A stretch of 64,000 bases of DNA from Marthasterias glacialis. Taxonomy: Eukaryota; Echinodermata; Asteroidea; Forcipulatida; Asteriidae. Shown piece after piece: positions 1 to 10,329 of this stretch (the first letter of the stretch is position 1; every line of letters starts with the position of its first letter). The position numbers and the translations under genes were made by a program. The DNA lies in NCBI GenBank assembly GCA_911728455.2, contig OU452225.1, positions 9,522,106 to 9,586,105 on the forward strand, in the 5' to 3' direction. The notes below the pieces were generated by a model. The model ran no database searches, was not told the origin of the DNA, and worked only from the letters and a program-made list of their open reading frames with translations.

Positions 1-1640
1 ACTTGGTCTGGCTCTTTTCAGCTAAAACAAATGGCCATCGCCAACACAACAACTAAGATGCTACTAAACCATTTTTGCAAACATCTGAATCTTGTTGATC
101 AAAACTGCCATCATATGTTTATTTTTATTTATTTTTTTAGTATTTTCTGAAACGCTTAAATTTTTGCTTAAAAAACAAAGAAAGACTGCAAAACTTTCAA
201 ATATATACAACAGAACCCAAAAGAAAACCACACAAATTTAAAACAAAAAATCTTTGGAAGCACTGACAAGTGAATTTTTGCTTGGAAGACAACACTACCG
301 GTCACATTGTGGTACTTATTATAACAAACTCAACTCCTGGTTGTTTCCAAAGAATGGATATTTATGGCTCCTTCGTTTAACTTAAACAGCGTCCTTGGGT
401 CACTTTCAACTTGTGTCACGACATTGCACATCTGACGATCATACTTGTAGAGAAAAAAGGTCACAACTGAGCAATCAATGCAGTGGGCTCCACAGTCTTT
501 TGAAATTCTTGCAAGAACAGCGATATGTATCCAACACTTTATTCATATGTCAAACTGGACATTGGAGAGCAGATATCCTGTAAAATTGAAAAAGAAAAAC
601 ATTTCTGAAATGGATTTTGTGTTTAGAACAGATATGACCATACAAAGTGGCCATCAACTGGTGTTTCTTCTCTCCATATATCTTTTCTTGCAGGGTTCTC
701 CTCATGCACAAACTAGCCTATCCGACTGATTTGCGTTTTTTACGAGCCACCACACACACAAAATAAAAATAAGAATAACAATAATATATATATTTTTAAA
801 TTCTTTCAAAATAAAGAAAAAATCTCTTAAAATACTCTAGATTTCACAGTAAACTTTTTATAAACCAAGACATACATTTAAACATAAAGTAAAAAATCAT
901 TCCAATGACTTAGTATTAAAATGAGCGCGATTCGGACAGACTTGCAAAATTTGAGTCAAGAATGCCCCCCCCCCCCAGTTTTCTGATAAATTCTGGGAAA
1001 AACCTTGTCATTATCTTCTCAAAATTGTTGGCTGTTTTTTAAACAACAGAACAACAATGCAAACAGTTTCACAACACACAAGTGGATTATCCATACACAT
1101 GTACATGTACATCTCAATCACAATGGAGTACAAGTTGAATAGAGACGATTTGAAACAGAGAAATGGCGTTCTCTGTCTACTGACTTTTGTGGTCAATGTT
1201 TTTTTTTTACAAGTTGAAACAGGATCCAGACACAAGTATTTCAAAGGACTAAACAATACTGAAGGTAAAAACTCAAATGATGATAGTGCTTTTTCAGACA
1301 TGTTCAATGAAAATTTACCCAGGTAGGGAATTAATAATTTTTTTTCAAAAAGATTTCAATTAAAAAAAAAGACGAAGTGACATTTCAGGTTTTTTTTTTA
1401 AGCAGATTGACAGAAAGATCTTTGTTACCGATGGCCTGGTTGAAAATTACCAGTCGACAAGTATTGGCACCACCATAAGAGAAATGGTCCAATACCACGA
1501 AGACGAAGGTACATGACAAAGGTAGAGATGCCACGGTATTCGGCAAAATTATGACAAAATGAGACTTTAATATACAAATAAATGCTGAACTTGGCCTATG
1601 ATTGAATGATTATGAGAAGACCTACAAACCACTCACTCTT
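1..1640. other. AT-rich non-coding stretch, no gene seen
   Basis: I see no recognisable gene here. There are poly-A/T runs, a short C tract near 966-976, and only short open frames without family resemblance. A pyrimidine-rich tract ending in AAG near 1215 and a G-T pair near 1322 could bound an exon, but no conserved protein motif supports it. Confidence 0.5.
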
Positions 1641-1649
1641 TTGATGATT

Positions 1650-2335
1650 TGCTATATTTATCTTCGTCCGAGATACTGGACCCAACAATGCTTTTTTAAC
1701 ATTTGGACATAATCTGGCTTGTGTAGGGTCCGAGTGAAGTCCCATCAAAACTTGGTACTTGTGTACAAATTTCAAATTCACAAGCAGAGCTCGAGAGTGA
1801 TAAGAAACTGCTCCAAAAATCCATCAAAGACGTACATGTATCTACTAATCAACTTGAAACTCACCTGAGGTACGCAGGAGATTGCTAGTTATTATGATGG
1901 TACATTTGTGTCTGATGCGTTTCTTCAAAAAAGATTTAGTTTTTGGCTAAAATCTGAGTCGATGTACAAATTGGACCACACGTTTGAGCGTCGTGTTTTT
2001 GAAGCATATTTTTAGGATTTGTGCAATTGTCAATTTGCGTGCATTTTTCACCAAAAGACAGACGGGAAATTGCGCTAAGCCTAAAAATGCACTCCAGAAA
2101 CACAATCTGACACAATCTTACCACCCTATATATCAACAACCGGCAATATCTCCTGCGTACTCAAGGTGACTTTCAAGTTGATAATAATAGTACGTCTTTG
2201 ATGGATTTTGGAGCAATTTGTTGTCACCCTCTGTTTTGGAAACTTGAAATTTGTAATCAGGTACCAAGTTTTCACTCGGACCCATGTTAAAAAGGCATTG
2301 TTGAGTCCATGTAACTTGGACTATATTTATCCCAC
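1650..2335. repeat. Fold-back (long inverted repeat) element
   Basis: The stretch from about 1650 to 1890 reappears, reverse-complemented and diverged, at about 2150-2335. For example, CCATCAAAGACGTAC near 1822 is mirrored by GTACGTCTTTGATGG near 2190, and ACGCAGGAGAT near 1872 by ATCTCCTGCGT near 2149. The roughly 260-bp centre has no open frame of note. This is the shape of a non-autonomous fold-back DNA transposon. Small indels between the arms suggest it is not very recent. Confidence 0.7.
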
Positions 2336-3580
2336 CTTCTCAAATGGATTTTACTCAGGCTCAATCCAATTCCAAGCTCGGCAGACAGGCTACTTTGCCA
2401 CTGAGTCTGTGTAGTGTGTGTGTGTGACTGTGACTGACACAGCCAGTGACAGTGGTGAATAGATTCCAATAAAACAGCCATTCACAGAATCACATCAGTT
2501 CAAATCATTGAACATGTTGTATTGAAACTTTCATTTCTCTAAGTAATAAAATAACCTCCTCTACTGTAAATTTAGTAGAACTGTATTTTCACTGACGACA
2601 TCGTCAATTAATTTAGATCACACAATCTTAAATCTTTGTGAGGTGATATGTCGGCCAATCAATCAGCACATGACATCAACTCAAACTGACATCCAACAGT
2701 CCTCCTTACATTGGTTTGTTTCACACGGGTGGCGAGGTGGTAGAATTCAGAAACATGGTGACTTGGTCGGAGTAGGAATTTACATGAATCCAATGGAATT
2801 TTACCTAAAAGGGAAACCTAAAAGAACACTTAAGATACCCAAAATGGACACTATCAGGTACTTACACATAACTATCCATCAGAAAATGACAGCTTCAACT
2901 GATCGAAAAAGTTTGACGAGAAATCTAACTCAAAATTGTCAACAAGTTTAAGAAGTTTGTAAATTCAACATGGAGTCTGCTCTCTCTTCTCGTATGTTCT
3001 CGTCAAATCTCGGGAGAAAAAATTGACATTAAAAAAATTATAAAACCCATTTTTACAAAGCTATAACCATATATTTTACTAGAAAATTAGTATTTTCCAC
3101 TGAGTGTGTGTTCCAATTTTTTTTAATGTAAACAATCGAAATACACAACTTCAAGTAATTATAAAAATAATTCGCGAACGGCTCGGTCAAAGGTCAAGCA
3201 ATCCAATGTCGTCCACGCTCGATTGAACTGGACTGACTCCAGTTTTTGTTTAACAAAACATCAACAACAAACGTTAGTATAGGCAGTACGGTTAAATAAA
3301 ACCGAGGTCACGTCTAAAAACTGAGGTGCGTAAACCACGGGGAAGCAAACAAACTTCAGGGTTTTGGTCTGCACGCTCTGTCACGGTATATCGTCTATTA
3401 TTTCAGGATGTTATTGTTTAATTTTAACAAAAAATAGTAATACTAGTTTTACTTAGCTAGCTAAAATGTTGTATTACTATCTGAGTAGTACTACTACTAG
3501 GCCGTTCTTTCGTAGGCCAATCCCTATCCTGTTTTTAATGAGGTTTTGACTTTATCGTCTGTCAGTCAGTCAAAACCTAA
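2336..3580. other. Non-coding stretch upstream of TMEM69
   Basis: It contains a TG microsatellite (about 2410-2430) and an open frame at 2643-2951 with no recognised motif. A moderately GC-richer patch lies at about 3170-3400. This patch could include the TMEM69 promoter or first non-coding exon, but no core promoter element is clear. Confidence 0.35.
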
Positions 3581-3587
3581 ATTAAAA

Positions 3588-3792
3588 GGAGTACAGCGCC
3601 CCAGTTACTGGGTGTAGATAGACCCAGTAACTGGGGCGCTGTAGCCTGTACTCCTTTTTTGAGATTTTTGACATTATCTGCCGTACTAGTACGACCTTTT
3701 TGAGATTTTTGACATTATCTGCCGTACTAGTATGACAGATAATGTCAAAAATCTCAAAAAAGGAGTACAGCGCCCCAGTTACTGGGTCTATG
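3588..3792. repeat. Palindromic cluster (two interleaved hairpins)
   Basis: The sequence AGTACAGCGCCCCAGTTACT near 3590 is followed within 30 bp by its near-perfect reverse complement, and appears again near 3765. A second unit, GAGATTTTTGACATTATCTG, occurs twice in direct orientation (near 3661 and 3703) and once inverted (3735-3755). The whole block is therefore a compound inverted/direct repeat with strong hairpin potential. No protein is encoded. Confidence 0.75.
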
Positions 3793-4467
3793 GTGTAGAC
3801 CAATCCCCATTTTTTAAAACTGCCTTTTTCCGTTTTTAATATTGATGTTCAGTGTACCCCCCTTTTTTTATACTGCCTTTCAGTTTCAGTTTCACCTTTT
3901 TATTCTTGAGGAATGAGGTTCATTATAATAATTGAACTTCTTTTGTTCCCGGTATACCTTTGTTCCTCTTTTAAGATAATGTTTTTAAAAGTTTTTAAAA
4001 GTGAAATTGCAGAATAAATAATAACATTAAATAATAATTCCTTGCGCCTCTGACTAGATGATCCAATTCCAGAATCAAAATCAAAAATTTGTTACATATA
4101 ATTTTAATTAATAAAATGTATTACTATTAGTACTATTCTTCTACTAGGCCCTATTTAGTGTTGCTATTTTTTTTTTTTAGACATGATTAGTAACTGTCCC
4201 AGAATCCCCCAGTACTATAGCTGGATTCAACACCACTCTCATCTCAGAATTGTAATTCGAATCATGGAGGTAGAAATAGACTATTTCTTTTGTTTTGTTT
4301 TGTTTTGTTGGCTTTTCCTGAAAAACTGTTGTGTCAACCCCCCCCCCCCAAGTAATCCCACCTCCCCGTTTCATAAAAACTGGAATGTACGTGTTTAATA
4401 CACCTCCAGTGATTATGTTATTATTTTCACCTTTCAGGCCTGCTGCAGGGCATCATCGGTTTTCACT

Positions 4468-5316
4468 ATGACGTCGGTGCTTTTGAGAACGCTCCAGGGT
4501 GCGAGCAGAGGAGTGAGTTTCACACAGTCCAAACTTTATCAATGGGATGCATTGGGATCAAAATCTAGGAGTTGCATATCCTCAATGTTCTTATCTAAAC
4601 ATTTGGAATCAACGGGAAATTCCACAGGCTCTGATGAGAGTATGAGGAAGCACATCGTACGTTTCTCATGTTTGTCAAGACAAACTGGACAAGTAAACTG
4701 TGTTCCTGGACTCGCACCATGTACTTCTGCAATTTTTCAAACTGTAAATGCGTCAAATTTCCATACCTCAAGTAATCTAAACGGCTTCTTTAGTAGACAC
4801 AGGCAAGGGTTCCAGGAGGTGCCACGCCCAGCCTTAGCACTGGGTATCTCTGGGTTGATTCCGTTCGTTGTTCCAGCAGTTTACACTGCTGCAACCTCCA
4901 CCATTGGGCTCAGCATTCTATGGGCTCAAGTGGCTTACGGCGCATCGATCTTATCTTTTCTTGGCGGTGTGAGGTGGGGGTTTGCTTTGACCGAGGGGCA
5001 TGGGGTAGGGCCCACATGGTCTACGCTAGGCTACAGTGTTGTACCCTCCCTCATTGCTTGGTTGGGGCTGCTCATGCCCTTGCAATCCAGTCAGTTGTGT
5101 GTTATGACTGGTCTGCTAATGGCTTGGGCAGTAGATGCAAACACAAAGGTATATCCAGCATGGTTTAAGTCACTTAGACTTCTCTTATCACTCGGCGCTT
5201 TGACATCACTTGGGATTGCCTTTGGATATTCTCTTGTATTGGAGCCCATCTCTGAGGAGCATGGATCCAATTTGATAAAACTTGTCAAAATTGTCAAAAT
5301 TATCTTAGAGGAGTGA
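4468..5316 (+). CDS. TMEM69: TMEM69-like mitochondrial membrane protein (DUF3429)
   Basis: The single uninterrupted 282-residue frame carries the DUF3429 signature. The segment YGASILSFLGGVRWGFALTE (about residues 157-176) is nearly identical to the same segment of vertebrate TMEM69. It is preceded by GLIPFVVPAVY and followed by three more hydrophobic segments, giving about five membrane spans in the C-terminal two thirds. The first 100 residues are basic and Ser/Arg-rich with no acidic cluster at the very N-terminus, as expected for a mitochondrial targeting sequence. The ATG at 4468 is chosen because it lies 30 bp inside an exon that begins after a good acceptor (CTTTCAG at 4431-4437), so the 5' UTR is probably spliced. 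Vertebrate TMEM69 is about 247 residues, so the length fits. The biochemical function of the family is not established. Confidence 0.88.
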   Translation: MTSVLLRTLQGASRGVSFTQSKLYQWDALGSKSRSCISSMFLSKHLESTGNSTGSDESMRKHIVRFSCLSRQTGQVNCVPGLAPCTSAIFQTVNASNFHTSSNLNGFFSRHRQGFQEVPRPALALGISGLIPFVVPAVYTAATSTIGLSILWAQVAYGASILSFLGGVRWGFALTEGHGVGPTWSTLGYSVVPSLIAWLGLLMPLQSSQLCVMTGLLMAWAVDANTKVYPAWFKSLRLLLSLGALTSLGIAFGYSLVLEPISEEHGSNLIKLVKIVKIILEE

Positions 5317-6286
5317 TACATGCATGGTTTCTTTGAATAAGAATAAGAGTGCAATTTTCATGCTGGTCATGACAAAAAAAAATTGAATGGATTGATCATG
5401 TCTTTGGAGAAAGTGGAGATGTTTTCTGTTTTTCATTCAATTCAGTTTTCCTCAAGATAGCTCATAACAAAATCGAGAAGTTCCTTTTTTCGAAGGAGTA
5501 TTGTGGAACAGTTTCCTTTATGTGAGGAAAATGGAAAACTGTCTTTGCACCTCCCTTGTGTATCAAATTCTAACATTTGTATCAACTTCTGGAACAAGCT
5601 GCATAAAGAATGAGCTGTGAAAGCCACCACATGCTTTGAATTTTTGGCTTCACCTCTTGAGCCACAAACAGGTCAAGGACTAGACTTGACTCAAGTCAGA
5701 CTTTTAATTTTAGTCTAAATCTGTGCGCTCTCATGTACCAGTAATATGCTAATCAACTCCGCTATTAAAAATCTACAACTCGCCACTGGCACTGGGCCAA
5801 CACTTGAGGCCACACAAAACCAAAAAGCTCATAGCACATGTGTCTGTTCATTACGGACCAAGTTTGTAAAAAAAAAAAAAACGACTTGAGCCTAGTGTAC
5901 TAGTTAAGGGCACAAATTTTCTGTACCCAAATTGTTCAGGAACAAAACTTGCACCCTTTAAGAATCTGTGTAGATGTTAAACAGTATCTGTTGGCCTAGG
6001 CAGAGACTAGAGCCAATGGGAGACTCACAGATGCACTGCTGGAGCAGACACCTTGAATAAGTTTAAGGTATTCTTTGCATTAAAAAAAAATAAATAAAAA
6101 AATTGATGTTGCATTGTTGCCCAGTTAACGTGCTGCTGCCTACTACATGCACATGTAGCATCTTAAAAGTCATCATAGTTTTGGTACATTTGGAGACTTT
6201 ACAAGTTTCAAGATTGGAGGAAAGTTAATTAATAACAAAACCCACTTGTAAAGATGTAGTATGTATTTATTGCTCCTTATGAACCC
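5317..6286. other. TMEM69 3' flank, no gene seen
   Basis: This is probably 3' UTR followed by intergenic DNA. Canonical AATAAA hexamers are distant (about 6091 and 7141), so the 3' end cannot be placed. No other coding signal is visible. Confidence 0.35.
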
Positions 6287-6607
6287 CAGTAGTGTAACTA
6301 AGGGGGGGGGGGGGCACGTGCCCCCCTAATTGATGTCCGTGCCCCCCCCATGTATCCCCCCATTTGAAATCTGGACTTTTGAGATTAAAAATTACCAGAG
6401 TAAAATGTTACATTTCATAAGCTTTTAAGTAATTTCAATGTTTTTTTGTAAATTATTTACATGCAGTGTATTTGTTTTTATCTCCATGTCAGAATATCTT
6501 ATAACAAAAAAAGTAAACGGCATAACAAGAGCGCTGAAAATGGGCTTGTTAAGGAAAAAATAGTGCACCCCCTTGTGCCCCCCTAAAATTTTACCCTAGT
6601 GTTGCTG
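6287..6607. mobile_element. hAT-like MITE (CAG..GCG ends), copy 1
   Basis: The element begins CAGTAGTGTAACTA next to a G tract and ends GTGTTGCTG. Its interior (GTAATTTCAATGTTTTTTGTAAA, ATCTCCATGTCAGA, AACGGCAT.ACAAGAGCGCTGAAAA) is shared with the element at 32740-33021. The flanks carry similar sequence (GAACCCC left, GAAACCCC right), which would fit an imperfect 8-bp duplication. There is no coding capacity. Confidence 0.6.
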
Positions 6608-6609
6608 AA

Positions 6610-7840
6610 ACCCCAAGTTGTATATGACATCAAAGACTCAAACGGCACCCTGGTTGAGCTCAAAGTAAGAACTATCATTGTCCGAAAGTTGTGCATGGCA
6701 TAGGCTCGCGTGCACGTTTCCATCGATATGCAAGGGGTCTGTTATAGAGAGGTTGCGTGAACCCGGGAAAAGTCCAATTTGCAGCCATGTTGGGTTCAGC
6801 CATGTACAAACTCAATGGCTGAAGCGTCGTCTGCTTTCCAGCGTCTGTGCACGCAGCATTAGAAAAAGGTTTCGGGTGACGCCACTTGAAACCTCTCTAT
6901 ACGTGACATCAAAAGCTCAAACAGCGCCCCCGTTGCCTATCATACTCTTGTTCCTGTTTCCATTGGTGATGGCTGCTAGATGCTAGGGGTCTGTTGTAAA
7001 CAGCTAGTAGTAGTCATGCTAGTAATCTTAAAACAAAACTATTTTTACAAAAATTGCAAATGTTATCTTGTGATAAAAATTGATTGCAGCTGGTGCCTAC
7101 ATTAACAATTTGATGCAAAGGGTTTGCTTTAACACTGAAGTAATAAAGTTCAAGACAAATAATCTCAATTGCTTGGCTGTAGTTTTATTGAAGGTTTTCA
7201 TTTTTTGAAGTTCCAAAATAAAAGAAATTCAGCTAGATGTGAAAAGCCATGATTAAAGCAGTTCAGTTTCAGGTTTTGTACATGCAGTTGAATGGACCAA
7301 TGGAAGATTCTCGCATATTCAAACATTGTGGGGAACTTGCAGGCCTGATATTTAATTGTCTCCATGCCCCCAAAAATAGACTTGGTGCCCTTGAAATTTC
7401 CAATAGAAATGTACAATTTCCTCACAGAGGTGCCCTTTCTCATGGAGAAAATGCCTTGGTGCCCTTGCCCTAACTAAACAGTCAGGCCCGACTTGGATTT
7501 CCACCACTGCTTCAACATGTGAAGGAAACAACCAGTCCCTATTCCATCAAACTCTAACGGCAGGTTTTGTTGGACTTGGGACTGCATAAGTAAACTGATT
7601 ATGCTTTACATGGGTTCAGGCATACCAGCATAATCAGAGTACCACAGTTTGGGTGTTGAGTTACCCATTATAGTGTTGGAATTTGTTAGAGTGGGGAAGG
7701 ATCCAAGTAAATCACTCAAGGGAGTTAGGGTTAATGTGTCTCACCAAATGCCTGAATATGCGCAAGAATCTTACTAGATTCAGGATGTTTCATAATCGAT
7801 ATGCATGGGGCTACAAATTCACTAATGACCTTTCACTAAG
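6610..7840. other. Intergenic, includes a small inverted-repeat element
   Basis: An inverted repeat with arms ATAGAGAGGTT and AACCTCTCTAT bounds about 6734-6900, which looks like another small MITE. The rest shows no family-level coding similarity. Confidence 0.4.
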
Positions 7841-7844
7841 ATCT

Positions 7845-8037
7845 GGGGCCAATTTCATAGAGCTGCTTAAGCACAAAAAGTAGCTAAGCACAACAAAATT
7901 ATGCTTACCAAAATAAGGTTACCAGCCAAACTACCATGTGACATGTACAATTTGTGACTGGTATCCCGCCCATTTTTGCTTAGCAGACAATTTTTAAGCA
8001 ATATTTTCTGCTTAAGTAGCTCTATGAAATTGGGCCC
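7845..8037. mobile_element. MITE of the AATTTCATAGAGCTGCTTAAGC family, copy 1
   Basis: Terminal inverted repeats are clear: CCAATTTCATAGAGCTGCTT at the left is mirrored by AGTAGCTCTATGAAATTGG at the right. The interior contains AATAAGGTTACCAGCCAAACTACCATGTGACATG, which is shared with the copies at 8041-8842, 8843-8990 and 36340-36730. At about 190 bp it is non-coding. It is a typical non-autonomous DNA element. Confidence 0.8.
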
Positions 8038-8040
8038 TGT

Positions 8041-8842
8041 GCCCAATTTCATAGAGAGCTGCTTAAGCATAAACATTAGCTAAGCCATGCATGATACTTC
8101 GCCCTTGGGGACAAAAGTTGGACAATTTTATTGAAAAGAAAAGCTGACCTACCTAAAACATACATGCATGGTATGGGCTTTAATAGTCTTTTCATGCTAC
8201 ATGTATTTAAAGGCAAAGTATACCTTTGGTTTTTGGAACCGTACGTTTGCCTTAATGCTATATAATTGTAGATGTATACCACAAAACTAACCTGTGTAAA
8301 TTTCATTTCAAAAGGTGGCAGCGTTTTTGAGATATCGCCAAAAATCTGGAGCGGTTGCGTTCGCGCAGAAGTATCCGTCATTGGAATACACATTCTGAGA
8401 AGCGTTACGGCCATAACGCTTCTCAGATTCAAATTCTTGGGGGATAAAAAGTGATATATTTTTCCATAACTGCAGTACTTCGAAGTGAAACGTTTCTCAA
8501 AATGCATTATACTATCCAAAGCTGCTGTACTCCTTACCAAGTAAGTTTTTATTGCCAAAAATTTTCAGAGTCATTACCAAACGTATGCAATGCCTTTAAT
8601 AATGATTTTTCTGAGGGCAAAACAATCAGACTAAAGTAGGAAAATCAGACTAAAGTAGGAAAAATATCATTCCTGCTAAGCACAAAACAATTTTGCATAC
8701 CAGAATAAGGTTACCCACTACACCAGTCCAAATACCATTCCACATATACCATCTACGAGCGATTTCCTGACTATTTTTGGCTCGACAGAAACTTGCTCAG
8801 CAAAACTGTGTGCTTACAAGCAGCTCTATGAAATTGGTCCCT
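8041..8842. mobile_element. MITE of the same family, copy 2, split by other insertions
   Basis: The left end (CCCAATTTCATAGAGAGCTGC) starts at 8041 directly after copy 1. The matching interior and right end (CTAAGCACAAAACAATTTTG ... CAGCTCTATGAAATTGGTCC) resume at about 8675 and finish at 8842. The intervening 560 bp include the TTAA-bounded element at 8207-8599. This gives a relative age: the split MITE is older than the insertion. Confidence 0.65.
8207..8599. mobile_element. piggyBac-like MITE with TTAA ends
   Basis: The left end TTAAAGGCA (8207) is mirrored by TGCCTTTAA at the right end (8599). Both terminate in TTAA, the target-site duplication of the piggyBac superfamily. An internal palindrome (CTGAGAAGCGTTACGGCC / TAACGCTTCTCAG, about 8395-8428) is also present. 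It has no transposase and is therefore non-autonomous. Confidence 0.65.
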
Positions 8843-8990
8843 GGGCCTAACGGCTGCCTCTGACCACGTTGCTTCTAATACCAAAAATGGCTACTTGCCA
8901 TAATACCATATCACTTGTACATTTTGTGACTTTGATTTGTTTTAAAAGCAGCACTTTCTGCTCAATAAAGTCCTATGACATTGGTCCATC
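8843..8990. mobile_element. Diverged third MITE copy overlapping the zinc-finger stop codon
   Basis: The block from TACCAAAAATGGCTACTTGCC through ATTTTGTGACTT..AAAAGCAGCACTTTCTGC to CCTATGACATTGGTCC follows the order of the complete copies at 7845-8037, with heavy divergence. Its right terminal repeat (TATGACATTGGTCC, compare TATGAAATTGGGCC) spans the end of the zinc-finger reading frame at 8973. Confidence 0.55.
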
Positions 8991-10325
8991 TTGACACGAT
9001 TGCACTGTATCACTAAAATCATTCAGCATGGTCACAACTTCCACCTCACTGACCAGTAGTGATAGATTTCCAGTATCTGTGATTTTGTCCCCCATGGAAA
9101 CTGGCTCATGATGACCCATGGAAACAACCTCATCTCTCATGGCAACTTCTCCCTCCCCTATATCCATCGTTTGTACCCCATCAGTATCCATAGTAACAAC
9201 TCCATCCCCAAGAGCAACAGCCCCATCTATCACCGAGATGGCTTCGACCCTGATGACATGGTTGTTATGACCAATAGCATCAACCTCATCCCCCACGACA
9301 ACACAATTAGCCATTGTCAGTATTTCGCTACTATTACTAATCACAGCCCCGTCCTTCATAAAAGCATCGCTATCATTTTCAGTTCTCTTATCAGCTTCTG
9401 CGTGCCTGGCTACCGTTCCTGCGACAGTGCTCAGCTTTTTATGAACTTTCATATGCTTCATGTACCCACTACGTCTTGGGAACCCTTTTCCACAAAACTG
9501 GCACGAGAAGACCTTCTCATCCGTTCTTGCCACGTGTCGATCTTCGTGTTCGTTGAGATATCTCAGCTGCTTGAATCCTTTCCCGCAGACTCTACAAATG
9601 AATTCATCCTCCATGACGGTGTGAACTCTTCTGTGTCTAGTGTAGCTACTCCACTGTGAGAATGTCCGGCCACAAATGTCACACTCCACTCTGTCTGTTC
9701 CTTGATGGATCCTCTCGTGTCGGACGAGAATTCTCCTTTGCGAGAAGCATTTCCCGCAGACGGGACACGTGAAGGGTTTTTCATCGGTGTGTATCTTCTC
9801 ATGCATTGATCTGTTACTGCTGTGTTTGGAACCTTTCCCACAGACCCGACACTTGAATCGCTTTCCATCATCAGAGTTGGCGTCGGAGTCCATTTCAAAA
9901 CCCTTTCGCTGCCTCGTTCTTGGAGTGTTTCTCAAAACATCTGGCTCAACTTTGTTCAGCGTGAATCTGTTGACAGTCTCTTTTGAACGAGTTACATGTT
10001 TCTGCACAAAGCTGGCCCCTTCCTCAGCAGTTGCACCACAACCCAAATTATTTCTCTCTAAAATGTGCTTTCTTTCATGACGGTCAAACACAAATTTCTT
10101 GTAAAACATTCTACCACAAATCGGACACAAGAACGTTGACTGAATACTCTTCTTGCTCTCCTTGAGCGCATTTGAATGTAACATTTCACCGCTGGATAAA
10201 CCTGTACACGTTCGTAACAAGAAATTCTCATCTTCTGCTTGAGCAGACAGATTGAGTCTTGGATATGTGTCAGTATCTCTGATATCATTAAGGAATACTT
10301 CCTGAAGTCCATCACTCCACATCAT
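8973..10325 (-). CDS. C2H2 zinc-finger protein, six fingers
   Basis: The open frame of 450 residues starts ATG-ATG at 10325. An in-frame TAA lies seven codons upstream, so the start is well supported. Six classical C2H2 fingers are visible at about residues 67-87, 159-179, 187-207, 215-235, 244-264 and 275-295 (C-x2-C-x12-H-x3-H; for example CPVCGKCF..RHERIH). Finger 1 is separated from the others by a 70-residue basic linker, and finger 2 lacks the usual central hydrophobic pattern (CGKGSKHSS). Linkers are only partly of the TGEKP type (HTDEKPF between fingers 2 and 3). The last 150 residues are acidic and built of short degenerate repeats rich in V, M, G and D. No KRAB, BTB or SCAN domain is present. 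It is probably a nuclear DNA-binding regulator; the exact orthologue is not recognised. The final residues come from a MITE end. Confidence 0.88.
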   Translation of the reverse strand: MMWSDGLQEVFLNDIRDTDTYPRLNLSAQAEDENFLLRTCTGLSSGEMLHSNALKESKKSIQSTFLCPICGRMFYKKFVFDRHERKHILERNNLGCGATAEEGASFVQKHVTRSKETVNRFTLNKVEPDVLRNTPRTRQRKGFEMDSDANSDDGKRFKCRVCGKGSKHSSNRSMHEKIHTDEKPFTCPVCGKCFSQRRILVRHERIHQGTDRVECDICGRTFSQWSSYTRHRRVHTVMEDEFICRVCGKGFKQLRYLNEHEDRHVARTDEKVFSCQFCGKGFPRRSGYMKHMKVHKKLSTVAGTVARHAEADKRTENDSDAFMKDGAVISNSSEILTMANCVVVGDEVDAIGHNNHVIRVEAISVIDGAVALGDGVVTMDTDGVQTMDIGEGEVAMRDEVVSMGHHEPVSMGDKITDTGNLSLLVSEVEVVTMLNDFSDTVQSCQDGPMS

Positions 10326-10329
10326 GTCA

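Noticed and set aside
9108-9659. 183-residue plus-strand open frame opposite the zinc-finger gene
   Set aside because: It is the antisense shadow of the zinc-finger coding sequence and has no domain of its own.
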